A stretch of DNA of 32,725 nt. Origin: Acidothermaceae bacterium (GTDB lineage Bacteria > Actinomycetota > Actinomycetes > Acidothermales > Acidothermaceae). Under the pieces are notes generated by a model. That model was not told the DNA's origin and did no database searches. It was given only the letters and a program-made list of their open reading frames with translations. Made by a program: the position numbers and the translations under genes. Below, one piece after another: positions 25,151 through 32,725 of the stretch. How positions within the stretch are numbered: position 1 is the first letter of the stretch; the number at the start of each line of letters is the position of its first letter. Location: positions 1 through 32,725 of the forward strand of contig JAICYF010000009.1 in assembly GCA_025934355.1 (NCBI GenBank), written 5' to 3'.

Positions 25151-26098
25151 TTAGCGGGTGACGGGGTCGGACCGGCGGGCGAATGCCGTCAGCTCGGCGC
25201 GGGTGGGCAGCCCTTCCCAGTCGCCTGGCGCGGCGACCGCGAACGCGCCGACCAGGTTGGCGGTCTCCAGCGCTCGCGCGGGCGTGGCGCCGTCGAGCCA
25301 CGACGCCAGGTATCCAGCGACGAACGCGTCGCCCGCTCCGACCGGGTCGGCGACGGGCACCGAGATGGACGGGCCGCCGAACGGTTTCCCGTCGATGTCT
25401 GCCAGGTAGCCACGGTCGCCGCGTTTGATGATGGCGTGTCGCGGCCCCAACGCGGCCAGTCGGGTCGCGGCGTCGGCGTGTTCGACAACGCCGACAACGA
25501 GGGCGGCCTCGTGGTCCGACGCGAAGACGACGTCGCACTGCTTGACCAGCTCACCCAGGACGGCGGCCGCCTCGTCGTCCGGCCAGAGCCTGCTGCGGTG
25601 GTTGAGGTCGAGGCTGACTAGCACGCCGTTCGCCCGCGCGATCTCGACCGCTCGGAACACGGCGGCCCGCGCAGTCTGGCTCAACGCCGGCGTGACGCCG
25701 GTGACGTGCAGCACCTTTGCGGAGGAGATCACATCCACCGGGAGGTCGTCGGGCCGAAGCCGCGAGCCCGCGCTGTCGCGGCGGGCGTACATCACCTCGG
25801 TGGTGGCGGTGGTGCGTCGGACCTTCAGCATCAGCCCGTTCGCCGCCTCGTCGACGATCGCGTGCGAGACGTCGACCCCCTCGGCCCGAAGTTCGCGCAG
25901 CACCAGCTGGCCGATCTGGTCGCCGCCCACCCGGCCGATCCACGTCGCGTGGCGCCCGAGCCGAGAAACGCCGATGGCGACGTTGCTCTCCGCGCCGGCG
26001 ATGCCAAGCACCATCCGGTGACCGGTGCGCAACGGACCCACCTCATCGGCGGCCAACACGCCCATCGTCTCGCCGAGTGTGACGAGTTCGTGGGTCAT
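25151..26098 (-). CDS. kdgK: PfkB-family sugar kinase, probable 2-keto-3-deoxygluconate kinase
   Basis: GETMGVLAADEVGPLR; GAESNVAIGVSRLG; YARRDSAGSRL; SLDLNHRSRLW; DPVGAGDAFVAGYLA. Substrate assignment rests on KdgK-like residues and the adjacent KDPG aldolase. Confidence 0.85.
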   Translation of the reverse strand: MTHELVTLGETMGVLAADEVGPLRTGHRMVLGIAGAESNVAIGVSRLGRHATWIGRVGGDQIGQLVLRELRAEGVDVSHAIVDEAANGLMLKVRRTTATTEVMYARRDSAGSRLRPDDLPVDVISSAKVLHVTGVTPALSQTARAAVFRAVEIARANGVLVSLDLNHRSRLWPDDEAAAVLGELVKQCDVVFASDHEAALVVGVVEHADAATRLAALGPRHAIIKRGDRGYLADIDGKPFGGPSISVPVADPVGAGDAFVAGYLASWLDGATPARALETANLVGAFAVAAPGDWEGLPTRAELTAFARRSDPVTR

Positions 26099-26754
26099 GC
26101 GGACGGACCTTCACGGGCGGCCCGTACGGCGTCGATCAGCTGCTTCGCCCGAGCCGACAACGCGCCGAGGTCGCCGTTGTCACGCAATGCGTCGCCGAAC
26201 AGCGGGCCGCCGACTCCAACCGCAATCGCTCCGGCGGCGAAGTACTTTGGCACGTCGGCCACCGACACGCCGCCGGTTGGAATCAGCGGAATGTCGGGCA
26301 GCGGAGCGCGCACGTCACGAAGGTACTGCGGCCCGACCGCGGACGCCGGAAAGACTTTGACCGCAGCCGCGCCCGAAAGCCAGGCGGCCACGATTTCGGA
26401 CGGCGTAAGTGCGCCCGGAAACACCGGAATCCCTTGTGCGGAGGCAAATTCCACCACATCCGGAACCACGCTGGGTGCCACGATGAACTTGGCGCCCACA
26501 TCGATGCACTGGCGCGCCTGTTGCGTGGTCAACACCGTCCCGGCGCCGACGCAGGCTGTTTCGCCGAGTGAGGCGGCCAGGGCGGCGATGGCCTCAATCC
26601 CCCCCGGCGTCGTCATGGCCACCTCGACACAGCTGACGCCCGCCTGCACAACGGTCTCAACGGCGGCGACGATCCGTTGCGTCGACGGCGCGCGCGCGAT
26701 CGCCACCACACCCGTGGCGGTGAGCTCGGCGGGTAACGCGGGACGGTCGGGCAT
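26095..26754 (-). CDS. eda: 2-dehydro-3-deoxy-phosphogluconate (KDPG) aldolase
   Basis: VVAIARAPS; CVEVAMTTPGGIEAI; VGAGTVLT; AAVKVFPASAVGPQYLRDVRAPLPDIPLIPTGGV with catalytic Lys. ATG 26754; the ORF track uses TTG 26757. Confidence 0.92.
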   Translation of the reverse strand: MPDRPALPAELTATGVVAIARAPSTQRIVAAVETVVQAGVSCVEVAMTTPGGIEAIAALAASLGETACVGAGTVLTTQQARQCIDVGAKFIVAPSVVPDVVEFASAQGIPVFPGALTPSEIVAAWLSGAAAVKVFPASAVGPQYLRDVRAPLPDIPLIPTGGVSVADVPKYFAAGAIAVGVGGPLFGDALRDNGDLGALSARAKQLIDAVRAAREGPSA

Positions 26755-26766
26755 CAAGCGTCCTCG

Positions 26767-26806
26767 ATCTCGGGAATCTCGGGAATCTCGGGAATCTCGG
26801 GAATCT
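26767..26806. repeat. 9-bp tandem repeat (ATCTCGGGA)x4 plus partial between DSD1-like and eda genes
   Basis: Direct reading: ATCTCGGGA at 26767, 26776, 26785 and 26794, followed by ATCTT. Confidence 0.97.
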
Positions 26807-28038
26807 TAGAAATAGAGCCGAACACAGTCGACAACCCTTCGATCGTCGTCGAGCAACGGGACCAACCGCCAGTGGTCGAGCGCAGTGCACGGGTGGGAGA
26901 TGCCGAGGCACACGAGGTCGCCGACGTCGAGGGCTTCGCTCGCGGCGAGGTTCAAGAAGGCGTGCTGGTCGTTCAGTCGCACGACCTCGCCGGCGAGCGC
27001 GGTCAACTCCCCCGCCGCGTCGCGACGCAGCAGCGGCGTCGGCATGCCGGCGTCGAACGACACATCGCGGCGACCGGCGCCCAGCAACGCCAGCCCCGGT
27101 TCGGGCCTCGACCACACCTGGCACCAGACCTCGATGGCTGGTCGTAGCAGGGCTGCCAACGACGAGGTTCGCGAGTAAAGACCGTCGTCGTGGGTGATGT
27201 AGGAGCCGCTGCGCAACACCCGACGCACCGGTCGAGAGGTGTTGATCGGACGACGCAGCGCCTCGGTCACGACGTCGACATGCCCGCTGCCACCGCAGGT
27301 GAGGATGAGCTCGTCGGCGGCGGAGTCGAGCAGGCCGCCGGAGTCGAGATCCTCGAGCAGCTCGCCCAAACCCTCGGCGTACGCGCGCACGGCGTCGAGT
27401 GTTGTGGCGTCGCGGTTGTGACCCAGGGGCCCCTCGTATCCGGCGACGCCGACCAGAGACAGGCCGGGCAGTTCGCGCACGCGCGCGGCGAGCGCGCGGG
27501 CCGCGCCGTCCGACCTGACACCGGTGCGGCCCGCCGGCAGGCCGCGCTCGACAAGGACCTTGACCGGCCTGGGCGCGTCGAGGGCCGATTCGCTGATCAT
27601 CTCGGCGCCGGCCGCCGAGTCGACGTAGCAGTAGAAGTCGAACTCCGGGTCGGCGAGCTCGCGGGTGACCCATTCGACGAACGAGCGGTCGACGAGTTCG
27701 TTGGCGAGCAGTATCCGGCCCAGGCCGAACGCGCGGTAGCCGCGGGCTTGCCATGCAGTCGCGGCGGTCATGGCCCACGCGCCCGCCGCGAGTTGGCGGG
27801 CGAACAGTGCGGGGGCCATCGTGGTTTTCCCGTGTGGCGCAAGGGAAATCTCCCGCTCGGCGCACCATGATGCGAGCACGTTGACGTTGTTGTCGATGGC
27901 CGACTCGCGCAAGGCGAGGATCGGCCAGCTGAAGCCCGCGTCGAACAGCTGCGGCTTCGCGGCGACGAACTCGGCAACGCTCACGCTGATCGCGGGAAAG
28001 CCTTTGCATCGCCAGTCGATGATGTCGTCGCCCGCCAT
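26806..28038 (-). CDS. PLP-dependent D-amino-acid deaminase/dehydratase (DSD1/alanine-racemase-like fold)
   Basis: FSWPILALRESAIDNNVNVLASWCAEREISLAPHGKTTMAPALFARQL (PLP Lys region); LTCGGSGHVDVV; GSYITHDDGLY; ISHPCTALDHWRLVPLLDDD (DSD1-type metal motif). ORF-track start is TTG 28056; ATG 28038 is used here. Confidence 0.9.
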   Translation of the reverse strand: MAGDDIIDWRCKGFPAISVSVAEFVAAKPQLFDAGFSWPILALRESAIDNNVNVLASWCAEREISLAPHGKTTMAPALFARQLAAGAWAMTAATAWQARGYRAFGLGRILLANELVDRSFVEWVTRELADPEFDFYCYVDSAAGAEMISESALDAPRPVKVLVERGLPAGRTGVRSDGAARALAARVRELPGLSLVGVAGYEGPLGHNRDATTLDAVRAYAEGLGELLEDLDSGGLLDSAADELILTCGGSGHVDVVTEALRRPINTSRPVRRVLRSGSYITHDDGLYSRTSSLAALLRPAIEVWCQVWSRPEPGLALLGAGRRDVSFDAGMPTPLLRRDAAGELTALAGEVVRLNDQHAFLNLAASEALDVGDLVCLGISHPCTALDHWRLVPLLDDDRRVVDCVRLYF

Positions 28039-28118
28039 GGACGGCCATTCTGCCAACGCGCGTGGTGACGTTGCTCACGAGCGCTTAGTCCGGGCAGGTA
28101 TACGCCGATCACATAAGT

Positions 28119-28823
28119 GTGTTCGCCGCCGCCGCCCTTGCCGTCGCGACGACGACAGTTCCGCACCACGCCATCGGCGCGCTCGCGACCGCGTGTGGCG
28201 TCATCGCCGGCGGCGTCGGTGTCTGCACCAGCTGGCCGCAAGCGTGGCGGTTGTGGATCGGCCGACAACACGCTGGCCTCGCCCTCTCGACCAATGTGAT
28301 GGGCGTGTTGTACGGCGTCGCCTGGTTGCTTTACGGCGTGCTTTGTCACAGCGAGGTGCAGATCCTGACCAGCGTCGCCGGGCTGATCGGCGCGACCGCG
28401 GTGCTTGGCGGCCATATCGTGCGCGCCCGGATCGGACCCCGTTCCTGGCTGCCCGGTTTCGCGGTAGGTCTTTGTGTCATCGCCGGCGCCAGCGCCAGCG
28501 GCCGGGCGACGCTCGGCGTCGCGGCGTCCATCGCGACGATCACCGGGGTGGTGCCGCAGTTGCTCGCCCTGCTCGATGATTCCCGCGTCCAAAGCTCCGC
28601 CGGGGTGTCGCGCTCGCGCTGGGCACTCGCGGTCGCGTGCAACCTGCTGTGGGTCGGCTACGGCGCGATCGTCGGCGACCGGCTCATCCTTGCGAACTCA
28701 ACGATCATCGCGCTGCTCGCGGGCACGATCGTGTTGGTCGCCACGCGGTCACGGGCCCTGGATCCGCAAACTCGCGCTTCGGCACCGCTGTGGCGAGGCC
28801 CAAGCACGAGTTTCGAGGTCTAA
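28119..28823 (+). CDS. PQ-loop/SWEET-like sugar transporter, apparent 7-TM (3-1-3) architecture
   Basis: Two internal repeats: GVGVCTSWPQAWRLW...NVMGVLYGVAWLLYGVL...LTSVAGLIGATAVL and ATITGVVPQLLALL...ALAVACNLLWVGYGAIVG...STIIALLAGTIVL, joined by hydrophobic WLPGFAVGLCVIAGASA. Confidence 0.8.
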   Translation: MFAAAALAVATTTVPHHAIGALATACGVIAGGVGVCTSWPQAWRLWIGRQHAGLALSTNVMGVLYGVAWLLYGVLCHSEVQILTSVAGLIGATAVLGGHIVRARIGPRSWLPGFAVGLCVIAGASASGRATLGVAASIATITGVVPQLLALLDDSRVQSSAGVSRSRWALAVACNLLWVGYGAIVGDRLILANSTIIALLAGTIVLVATRSRALDPQTRASAPLWRGPSTSFEV

Positions 28824-28880
28824 GGGCGAGCCAAGCCCCTGCGATGCTCGCACCTCGGCCCGCGGTGCAGGATTCCAGTC

Positions 28881-29861
28881 ATGCCGTTACGCGTGCTTGT
28901 GCTGGACGATTACCAAGACGTCGCGAAGACCATGGCTCCGTGGGGTCAGCTTTCCGACCTCGAGCCGCAGCTTGACGTGCGAACGACGCACCTGGACGAC
29001 GCGGCGCTGCGCGGCGCGCTCGCCGACGCCGACGTGCTGGTCGCGATGCGGGAGCGCACCCCGGTGCCGCGCGACGTGTTGGCCGCCGCGCCCCGGCTGA
29101 AACTGCTTGTGACGACCGGCATGCGCAACGCGTCGATCGACCTCGAGGCCTGCCGCGACCGCGGGATCGAGGTGCGCGGCACGGCCGGTCTTCGGACGTC
29201 GACCGCAGAGCTGACCTGGGGACTGATCATCGCGCTGGCCCGCGACATGTGCGGCGAAGAGCAGGCACTGCGCGCCGGCCGCTGGCAGAGCCGTTCGGGG
29301 CGGCTCGGGTTGGAATTAGGCGGCGCCCGGCTTGGGGTGATCGGACTCGGCCGGCTCGGCGAGAAGGTCGCTCGGGTCGGGTTGGCTTTCGACATGGACG
29401 TCGTAGCCTGGAGCACGAACCTCACCGCTGAGCGGGCGGCGGAGGTCGGCGTGCGCGCGGTGAGCAAGGAGGAGCTGCTCACGTCGTCCGACTTTGTGAG
29501 CTTGCACCTGGTCTTGAGCGCCCGCAGCAAAGGCGTCATCGGCGCCGCCGAGCTGGCGATGATGAAGCCAACCAGCTACCTGGTGAACACCTCGCGCGGT
29601 CCGCTGATCGACCAAGACGCCCTGGTCAGCGCATTGCGCCGCGGCCAGATCGCCGGCGCCGGGCTCGATGTGTACGACGAGGAACCGCTGCGGCCCGGAC
29701 ATCCCTTGCTCGGCGCGCCCAACACCGTGCTCACCCCGCACATCGGTTACGTGACCCGCGCCACCTACGAGGTGTGGTGGCGGCATGTGGTCGAAGACAT
29801 CCGGGCGTGGGCCGACACCACCCGAACCGGGGCCGCGCCGAGCCCGCTGCGCGTGCTGTAG
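28881..29861 (+). CDS. D-isomer-specific 2-hydroxyacid dehydrogenase
   Basis: LGVIGLGRLGEKVARVGLAFDMDVVAWS; YLVNTSRGPLIDQDALVSALRRGQIAGAGLDVYDEEPL; TPHIGYVTRATYE. Confidence 0.94.
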   Translation: MPLRVLVLDDYQDVAKTMAPWGQLSDLEPQLDVRTTHLDDAALRGALADADVLVAMRERTPVPRDVLAAAPRLKLLVTTGMRNASIDLEACRDRGIEVRGTAGLRTSTAELTWGLIIALARDMCGEEQALRAGRWQSRSGRLGLELGGARLGVIGLGRLGEKVARVGLAFDMDVVAWSTNLTAERAAEVGVRAVSKEELLTSSDFVSLHLVLSARSKGVIGAAELAMMKPTSYLVNTSRGPLIDQDALVSALRRGQIAGAGLDVYDEEPLRPGHPLLGAPNTVLTPHIGYVTRATYEVWWRHVVEDIRAWADTTRTGAAPSPLRVL

Positions 29862-29987
29862 GCCCGGCGCGGCCGGGGGTTCGATCGCCGCCCAGGGGGA
29901 AGGCCGTAACCGCGCGCGCGATCTTTCGATTCGAGGGGCGCACGGCGAACCAAGGGGGTGGGCGCGGCGTCATCTGTGTTGTGGGCC

Positions 29988-30014
29988 GGGAATCCTCCCG
30001 GCGGCTCGCACGTT
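29988..30014 (+). promoter_or_regulatory. SigR/SigH-type promoter upstream of rbpA
   Basis: GGGAAT-N18-GTT (GGGAAT cctcccggcggctcgcac GTT) 33 nt before the rbpA ATG. Confidence 0.75.
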
Positions 30015-30046
30015 GGAGCAGGTGAGCCTGGCGAGTGGAGGCAAAG

Positions 30047-30394
30047 ATGGCCGAACGAGCGCTTCGAGGCAGCCGGCTAGGCGCCGTGAGCTACGAAAAC
30101 GATGAGTCGACGGAGCCTGTCGAGCGGCAGGTCGCCGGTTACAGCTGCCCGAACGGGCACCGATTCGCCGTGCCCTTCTCGGCGGAAGCCGATGTTCCAA
30201 CGACCTGGGAATGCCGGTTCTGCGGCGCGTCCGCGACTCGTGACGACGCCGCCGCGCCGCCGGCGAGCCGCACCAAACCGGCCCGCAGCCACTGGGACAT
30301 GCTGCTCGAACGCCGCAGCATCCCCGAGTTGGAAGCGATTCTCGCCGAGCGGCTTGAGCTGCTCCGCGAGCACGGACGACGCAAGACCGCCTGA
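30047..30394 (+). CDS. rbpA: RNA polymerase-binding protein RbpA
   Basis: MAERALRGSRLGAVSYENDESTEPVERQVAGYSCPNGHRFAVPFSAEADVPTTWECRFCG...TKPARSHWDMLLERRSIPELEAILAERLELLRE; GGAGG 5 nt upstream. Confidence 0.97.
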   Translation: MAERALRGSRLGAVSYENDESTEPVERQVAGYSCPNGHRFAVPFSAEADVPTTWECRFCGASATRDDAAAPPASRTKPARSHWDMLLERRSIPELEAILAERLELLREHGRRKTA

Positions 30395-30438
30395 TCCACG
30401 CCGCCGTCGAAGGACGGCCGCACAATCGAGCTGAGAGC

Positions 30439-30490
30439 GCCGAGCCACGCCTGTTTTCCCCCGGCGGCGTGGCTCGGCTTTTCGTTTTCC
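30439..30490 (+). terminator. Intrinsic terminator downstream of rbpA
   Basis: Perfect 13-bp stem GCCGAGCCACGCC / GGCGTGGCTCGGC, 14-nt loop, followed by TTTTCGTTTTCC. Confidence 0.92.
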
Positions 30491-30525
30491 CTTGCCGGCT
30501 TTCGTTTTCCCCTACCGGCTTTCGG
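30475..30525. repeat. Direct repeat of about 20 bp (CGGCTTT(T)CGTTTTCCCyTnC), two copies plus partial third
   Basis: 30475-30495, 30496-30515, then CGGCTTTCGG at 30516-30525. Confidence 0.9.
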
Positions 30526-31312
30526 TGTGCAGCTTGCGGTCGAGTCGGCCGGTGCGTGACTGCACGCCCCAGACGGTCACCCGCCACAGCGCCTCGACGA
30601 CGATCGCGCGGCTCATCTTGCTCGCGCCGTGCTGCCGTTCGACAAACTCGATCGGAACCTCGACGACTCGAAATCCGCTACGCAGCGCGCGCAAGGTCAG
30701 CTCGATTTGAAAGCAGTAGCCCTGCGAGCGAACGGCGTCCAACTCGAACGAACGCAACACGCGCGCGCGATACGCGCGGTAACCGCCGGTGGCGTCGCGG
30801 ATCGGGATTCCGAGCAGCACCCGGGCGTAGGTGTTGGCGCTGCGGCTGAGCGCCTCGCGTGACTTCGGCCAATTGCGGACGGTGCCGCCGCGCACCCACC
30901 GCGAACCGAGCGCGACGTCGGCGGTTTGCAGCGCGGCGAGGAGCGTCGGCAGCTGCTCGGGCTGATGCGATCCGTCGGCGTCCATCTCCACCAGCGCGCC
31001 GTAGCCGCGCTCGAGCCCCCACCGAAAGCCGGCGATGTACGCGGCGCCAAGACCCTGCTTGCTGGCCCGATGCAGCACGTGGACGTGCTCGTCGTCCAGG
31101 GCGATTTGGTCGGCTACTTCGCCGGTGCCGTCGGGGCTGCCGTCGTCCGCAACCAAGATGTCCGCCTCGGGCACGGACGCGCGCACCCGCGCGACGATCA
31201 ACGGCAGGTTTTCCCGCTCCTGATAAGTCGGGATGATGACGAGGACCCGCCCGATTCCCTCGTCGTCCCCGGTGGTGGCCGTGTCGGGCAGCGCGCGGAC
31301 ATCAGCGGTCAT
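30512..31312 (-). CDS. ppm1: Polyprenol monophosphomannose synthase (GT2)
   Basis: VLVIIPTYQERENLPLIVARV; ILVADDGSPDGTGEVAD; VEMDADGSHQPEQLP; GSRWVRGGTVRNWPKSREALSRSANTYARVLLGIPIRDATGGYRAYR; adjacent to lnt. Confidence 0.94.
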   Translation of the reverse strand: MTADVRALPDTATTGDDEGIGRVLVIIPTYQERENLPLIVARVRASVPEADILVADDGSPDGTGEVADQIALDDEHVHVLHRASKQGLGAAYIAGFRWGLERGYGALVEMDADGSHQPEQLPTLLAALQTADVALGSRWVRGGTVRNWPKSREALSRSANTYARVLLGIPIRDATGGYRAYRARVLRSFELDAVRSQGYCFQIELTLRALRSGFRVVEVPIEFVERQHGASKMSRAIVVEALWRVTVWGVQSRTGRLDRKLHTESR

Positions 31313-32725
31313 CAGCGGGCGAGCTCTCCTTCGGGCGCCGCGCGGACCGACCGGCCACGAGCGGGATGGCGAGTGCGGCGATCACCGCCAGCCCTCCGAG
31401 TATGCCGAGAGTCCATTCCGGGGCGGCGCCGAGGTGGTCGGCGATCGTGAGTTGCGACCGCTCGACGACCGGCAAGTCGATGATCGCGGGCGTCAGCTCG
31501 CCGGTGCGGGTGACGACGTGGCCGTCAGGTGCGATCACCGCGCTGATGCCGCTGGTCGAGGCGACCACCACCGATCGGCTGTGCTCCACCGCGCGAAGCT
31601 GCGACATCGCCAGCTGTTGCTTCGTCTCCGCCGTGCCCATGTAGGTGGCGTTATTGGTTTGGACGACGATGATCCGGCCGCCGTTCGTGACACCTGAGCG
31701 CACCGCGTCGTCGAAGGCCACCTCGAAGCACATGACGTCGGCGATGCGGGTCGGCCCGATGTCGAGCGCTCCTGGCGTGTGGCCCGGCAGGAAGTTCTGC
31801 GGCACCAACGAGGTGAGCTTGGTCAGGTGCGAGACAAAGCCACGCCACGGGATGTACTCGCCGAACGGCACCAAGTGTCGCTTGGTGTAGCTCTGCCCTG
31901 GACCGCTCGACGGGCTCCAGACGATGCCGGTGTTGGTCACGTGATCAGGTCCGGCGTCGAGCACCGCGCCGACCAGGATCGGCGCGTTCACCGCCTCGGT
32001 GGCGGCCTGGATTTTGGCGAACACGCTGGCGTCGTGCAGCGGGTCGACGTCGGATGCGTTCTCCGGCCACAACACGATCTGCGGCTGTGGCAGCACACCG
32101 CTCTTGATGTCGGCGACCAGCTTCGCGGTCTCGGCGAGATGGTTGTCGAGCACCTGCTCGGCGCGCCCGAGGAAGTGCTTGCCGGGATGGGCGACGTTGC
32201 CCTGCACCGCGGCCACCTGGATCGACCGGCCGTCGGTCGGACGCGGGATCAGGCTCGCCACCAGCGGGACCACCAGCGCCGCGAGCGCGAACGTCGCCGC
32301 CGTCGCCCAACCGTGGGTTCGGCGGCCGGTCGCCGGTGTCGGTCCGGCTGCCGGTGTGCGGACGGCGTCGGTGGCAGCGATGACGGCGGTCGCCAGGAAC
32401 GCGGCGCACAACGCGACGGCGAACGTCACGAGCGGCGCGCCGGCGATCGCCGCGTAGCTGGTGAACGGGGTGTCGGCCTGGCTGAACGCGAGGCGCCCCC
32501 AGCCAAACCCGCCGAGCGGCCAGCGGCTGCGGATCAACTCCTCGCCGACCCACGCGCAGGCCGACCAGACCTGCCAGCCGGGCAGTCGTCCGACGAGGAG
32601 GGCAAGACCGGCCCCGAGGGCGGCCAGGTAGAGCGATTGGGCGATCGCGAGGACGATCCACGCCAGCGGCGTGACGACGTGCAGCCAGAAAATCAACGGG
32701 ACGAACTCGGCGAGCCCGGCGGCGA
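31302..32725 (-). CDS. lnt: Apolipoprotein N-acyltransferase (5' end beyond window)
   Basis: WPLGGFGWGRLAFSQADTPF; VAAVQGNV; LWPENASDVDP; YTKRHLVPFGEYIPWRGF; MCFEVAFDDAVR; frame stays open to the window edge (AEFVPLIFWL). Confidence 0.94.
   Translation of the reverse strand, partial: AAGLAEFVPLIFWLHVVTPLAWIVLAIAQSLYLAALGAGLALLVGRLPGWQVWSACAWVGEELIRSRWPLGGFGWGRLAFSQADTPFTSYAAIAGAPLVTFAVALCAAFLATAVIAATDAVRTPAAGPTPATGRRTHGWATAATFALAALVVPLVASLIPRPTDGRSIQVAAVQGNVAHPGKHFLGRAEQVLDNHLAETAKLVADIKSGVLPQPQIVLWPENASDVDPLHDASVFAKIQAATEAVNAPILVGAVLDAGPDHVTNTGIVWSPSSGPGQSYTKRHLVPFGEYIPWRGFVSHLTKLTSLVPQNFLPGHTPGALDIGPTRIADVMCFEVAFDDAVRSGVTNGGRIIVVQTNNATYMGTAETKQQLAMSQLRAVEHSRSVVVASTSGISAVIAPDGHVVTRTGELTPAIIDLPVVERSQLTIADHLGAAPEWTLGILGGLAVIAALAIPLVAGRSARRPKESSPADDR

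Noticed and set aside
26767-26806. Possible CRISPR or larger satellite array
   Set aside because: 9-bp unit with no spacers, four copies only; a microsatellite-type repeat.
26657-28078. 473-aa minus-strand ORF in an alternative frame of the DSD1-like gene
   Set aside because: Arg-rich, with RFPRFPRFPR produced by the 9-bp repeat; the DSD1-like frame has clear PLP and metal motifs.

Overview
High-GC actinobacterial-type window (32,725 bp), densely coded, with no phage, IS, CRISPR, tRNA or rRNA signal that I can support. From left to right: selD; an APC-family permease; a SufR/ArsR-like HTH regulator with a C-terminal Cys cluster, divergent from a DUF2231 membrane protein and folE; a small membrane protein with a gluconate-2-dehydrogenase-subunit-3-like protein and a GMC oxidoreductase; a carbohydrate cluster (GT4 convergent with a coupled GT4 / alpha-alpha toroid / GH130 operon); a FtsX-type permease with two unequal ABC ATPases, followed by an MMPL transporter; a PAS-GGDEF diguanylate cyclase divergent from a CGNR regulator; a DUF1345 protein; a six-gene minus-strand catabolic operon (DSD1-like PLP deaminase, KDPG aldolase, KDG kinase, RidA, an uncharacterised protein, and a divergent N-acyl-D-amino-acid deacylase); a 7-TM SWEET-like protein with a D-2-hydroxyacid dehydrogenase; and the conserved rbpA / ppm1 / lnt region, cut by the window edge. 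The best candidate for an under-described system is the six-gene operon at 21954-28038. Its enzyme set fits oxidative amino-sugar-acid catabolism (N-acyl-glucosaminate -> glucosaminate -> KDG -> KDPG -> pyruvate + G3P), and it carries an uncharacterised protein with a CFCAAC motif. Other points of note are the 7-TM bacterial SWEET, a palindromic operator embedded in divergent -10 boxes, three apparently leaderless GTG genes, RNA hairpins at ribosome-binding or start sites, and a SigR-type promoter at rbpA. Function calls come from reading motifs by eye. No database search was run.
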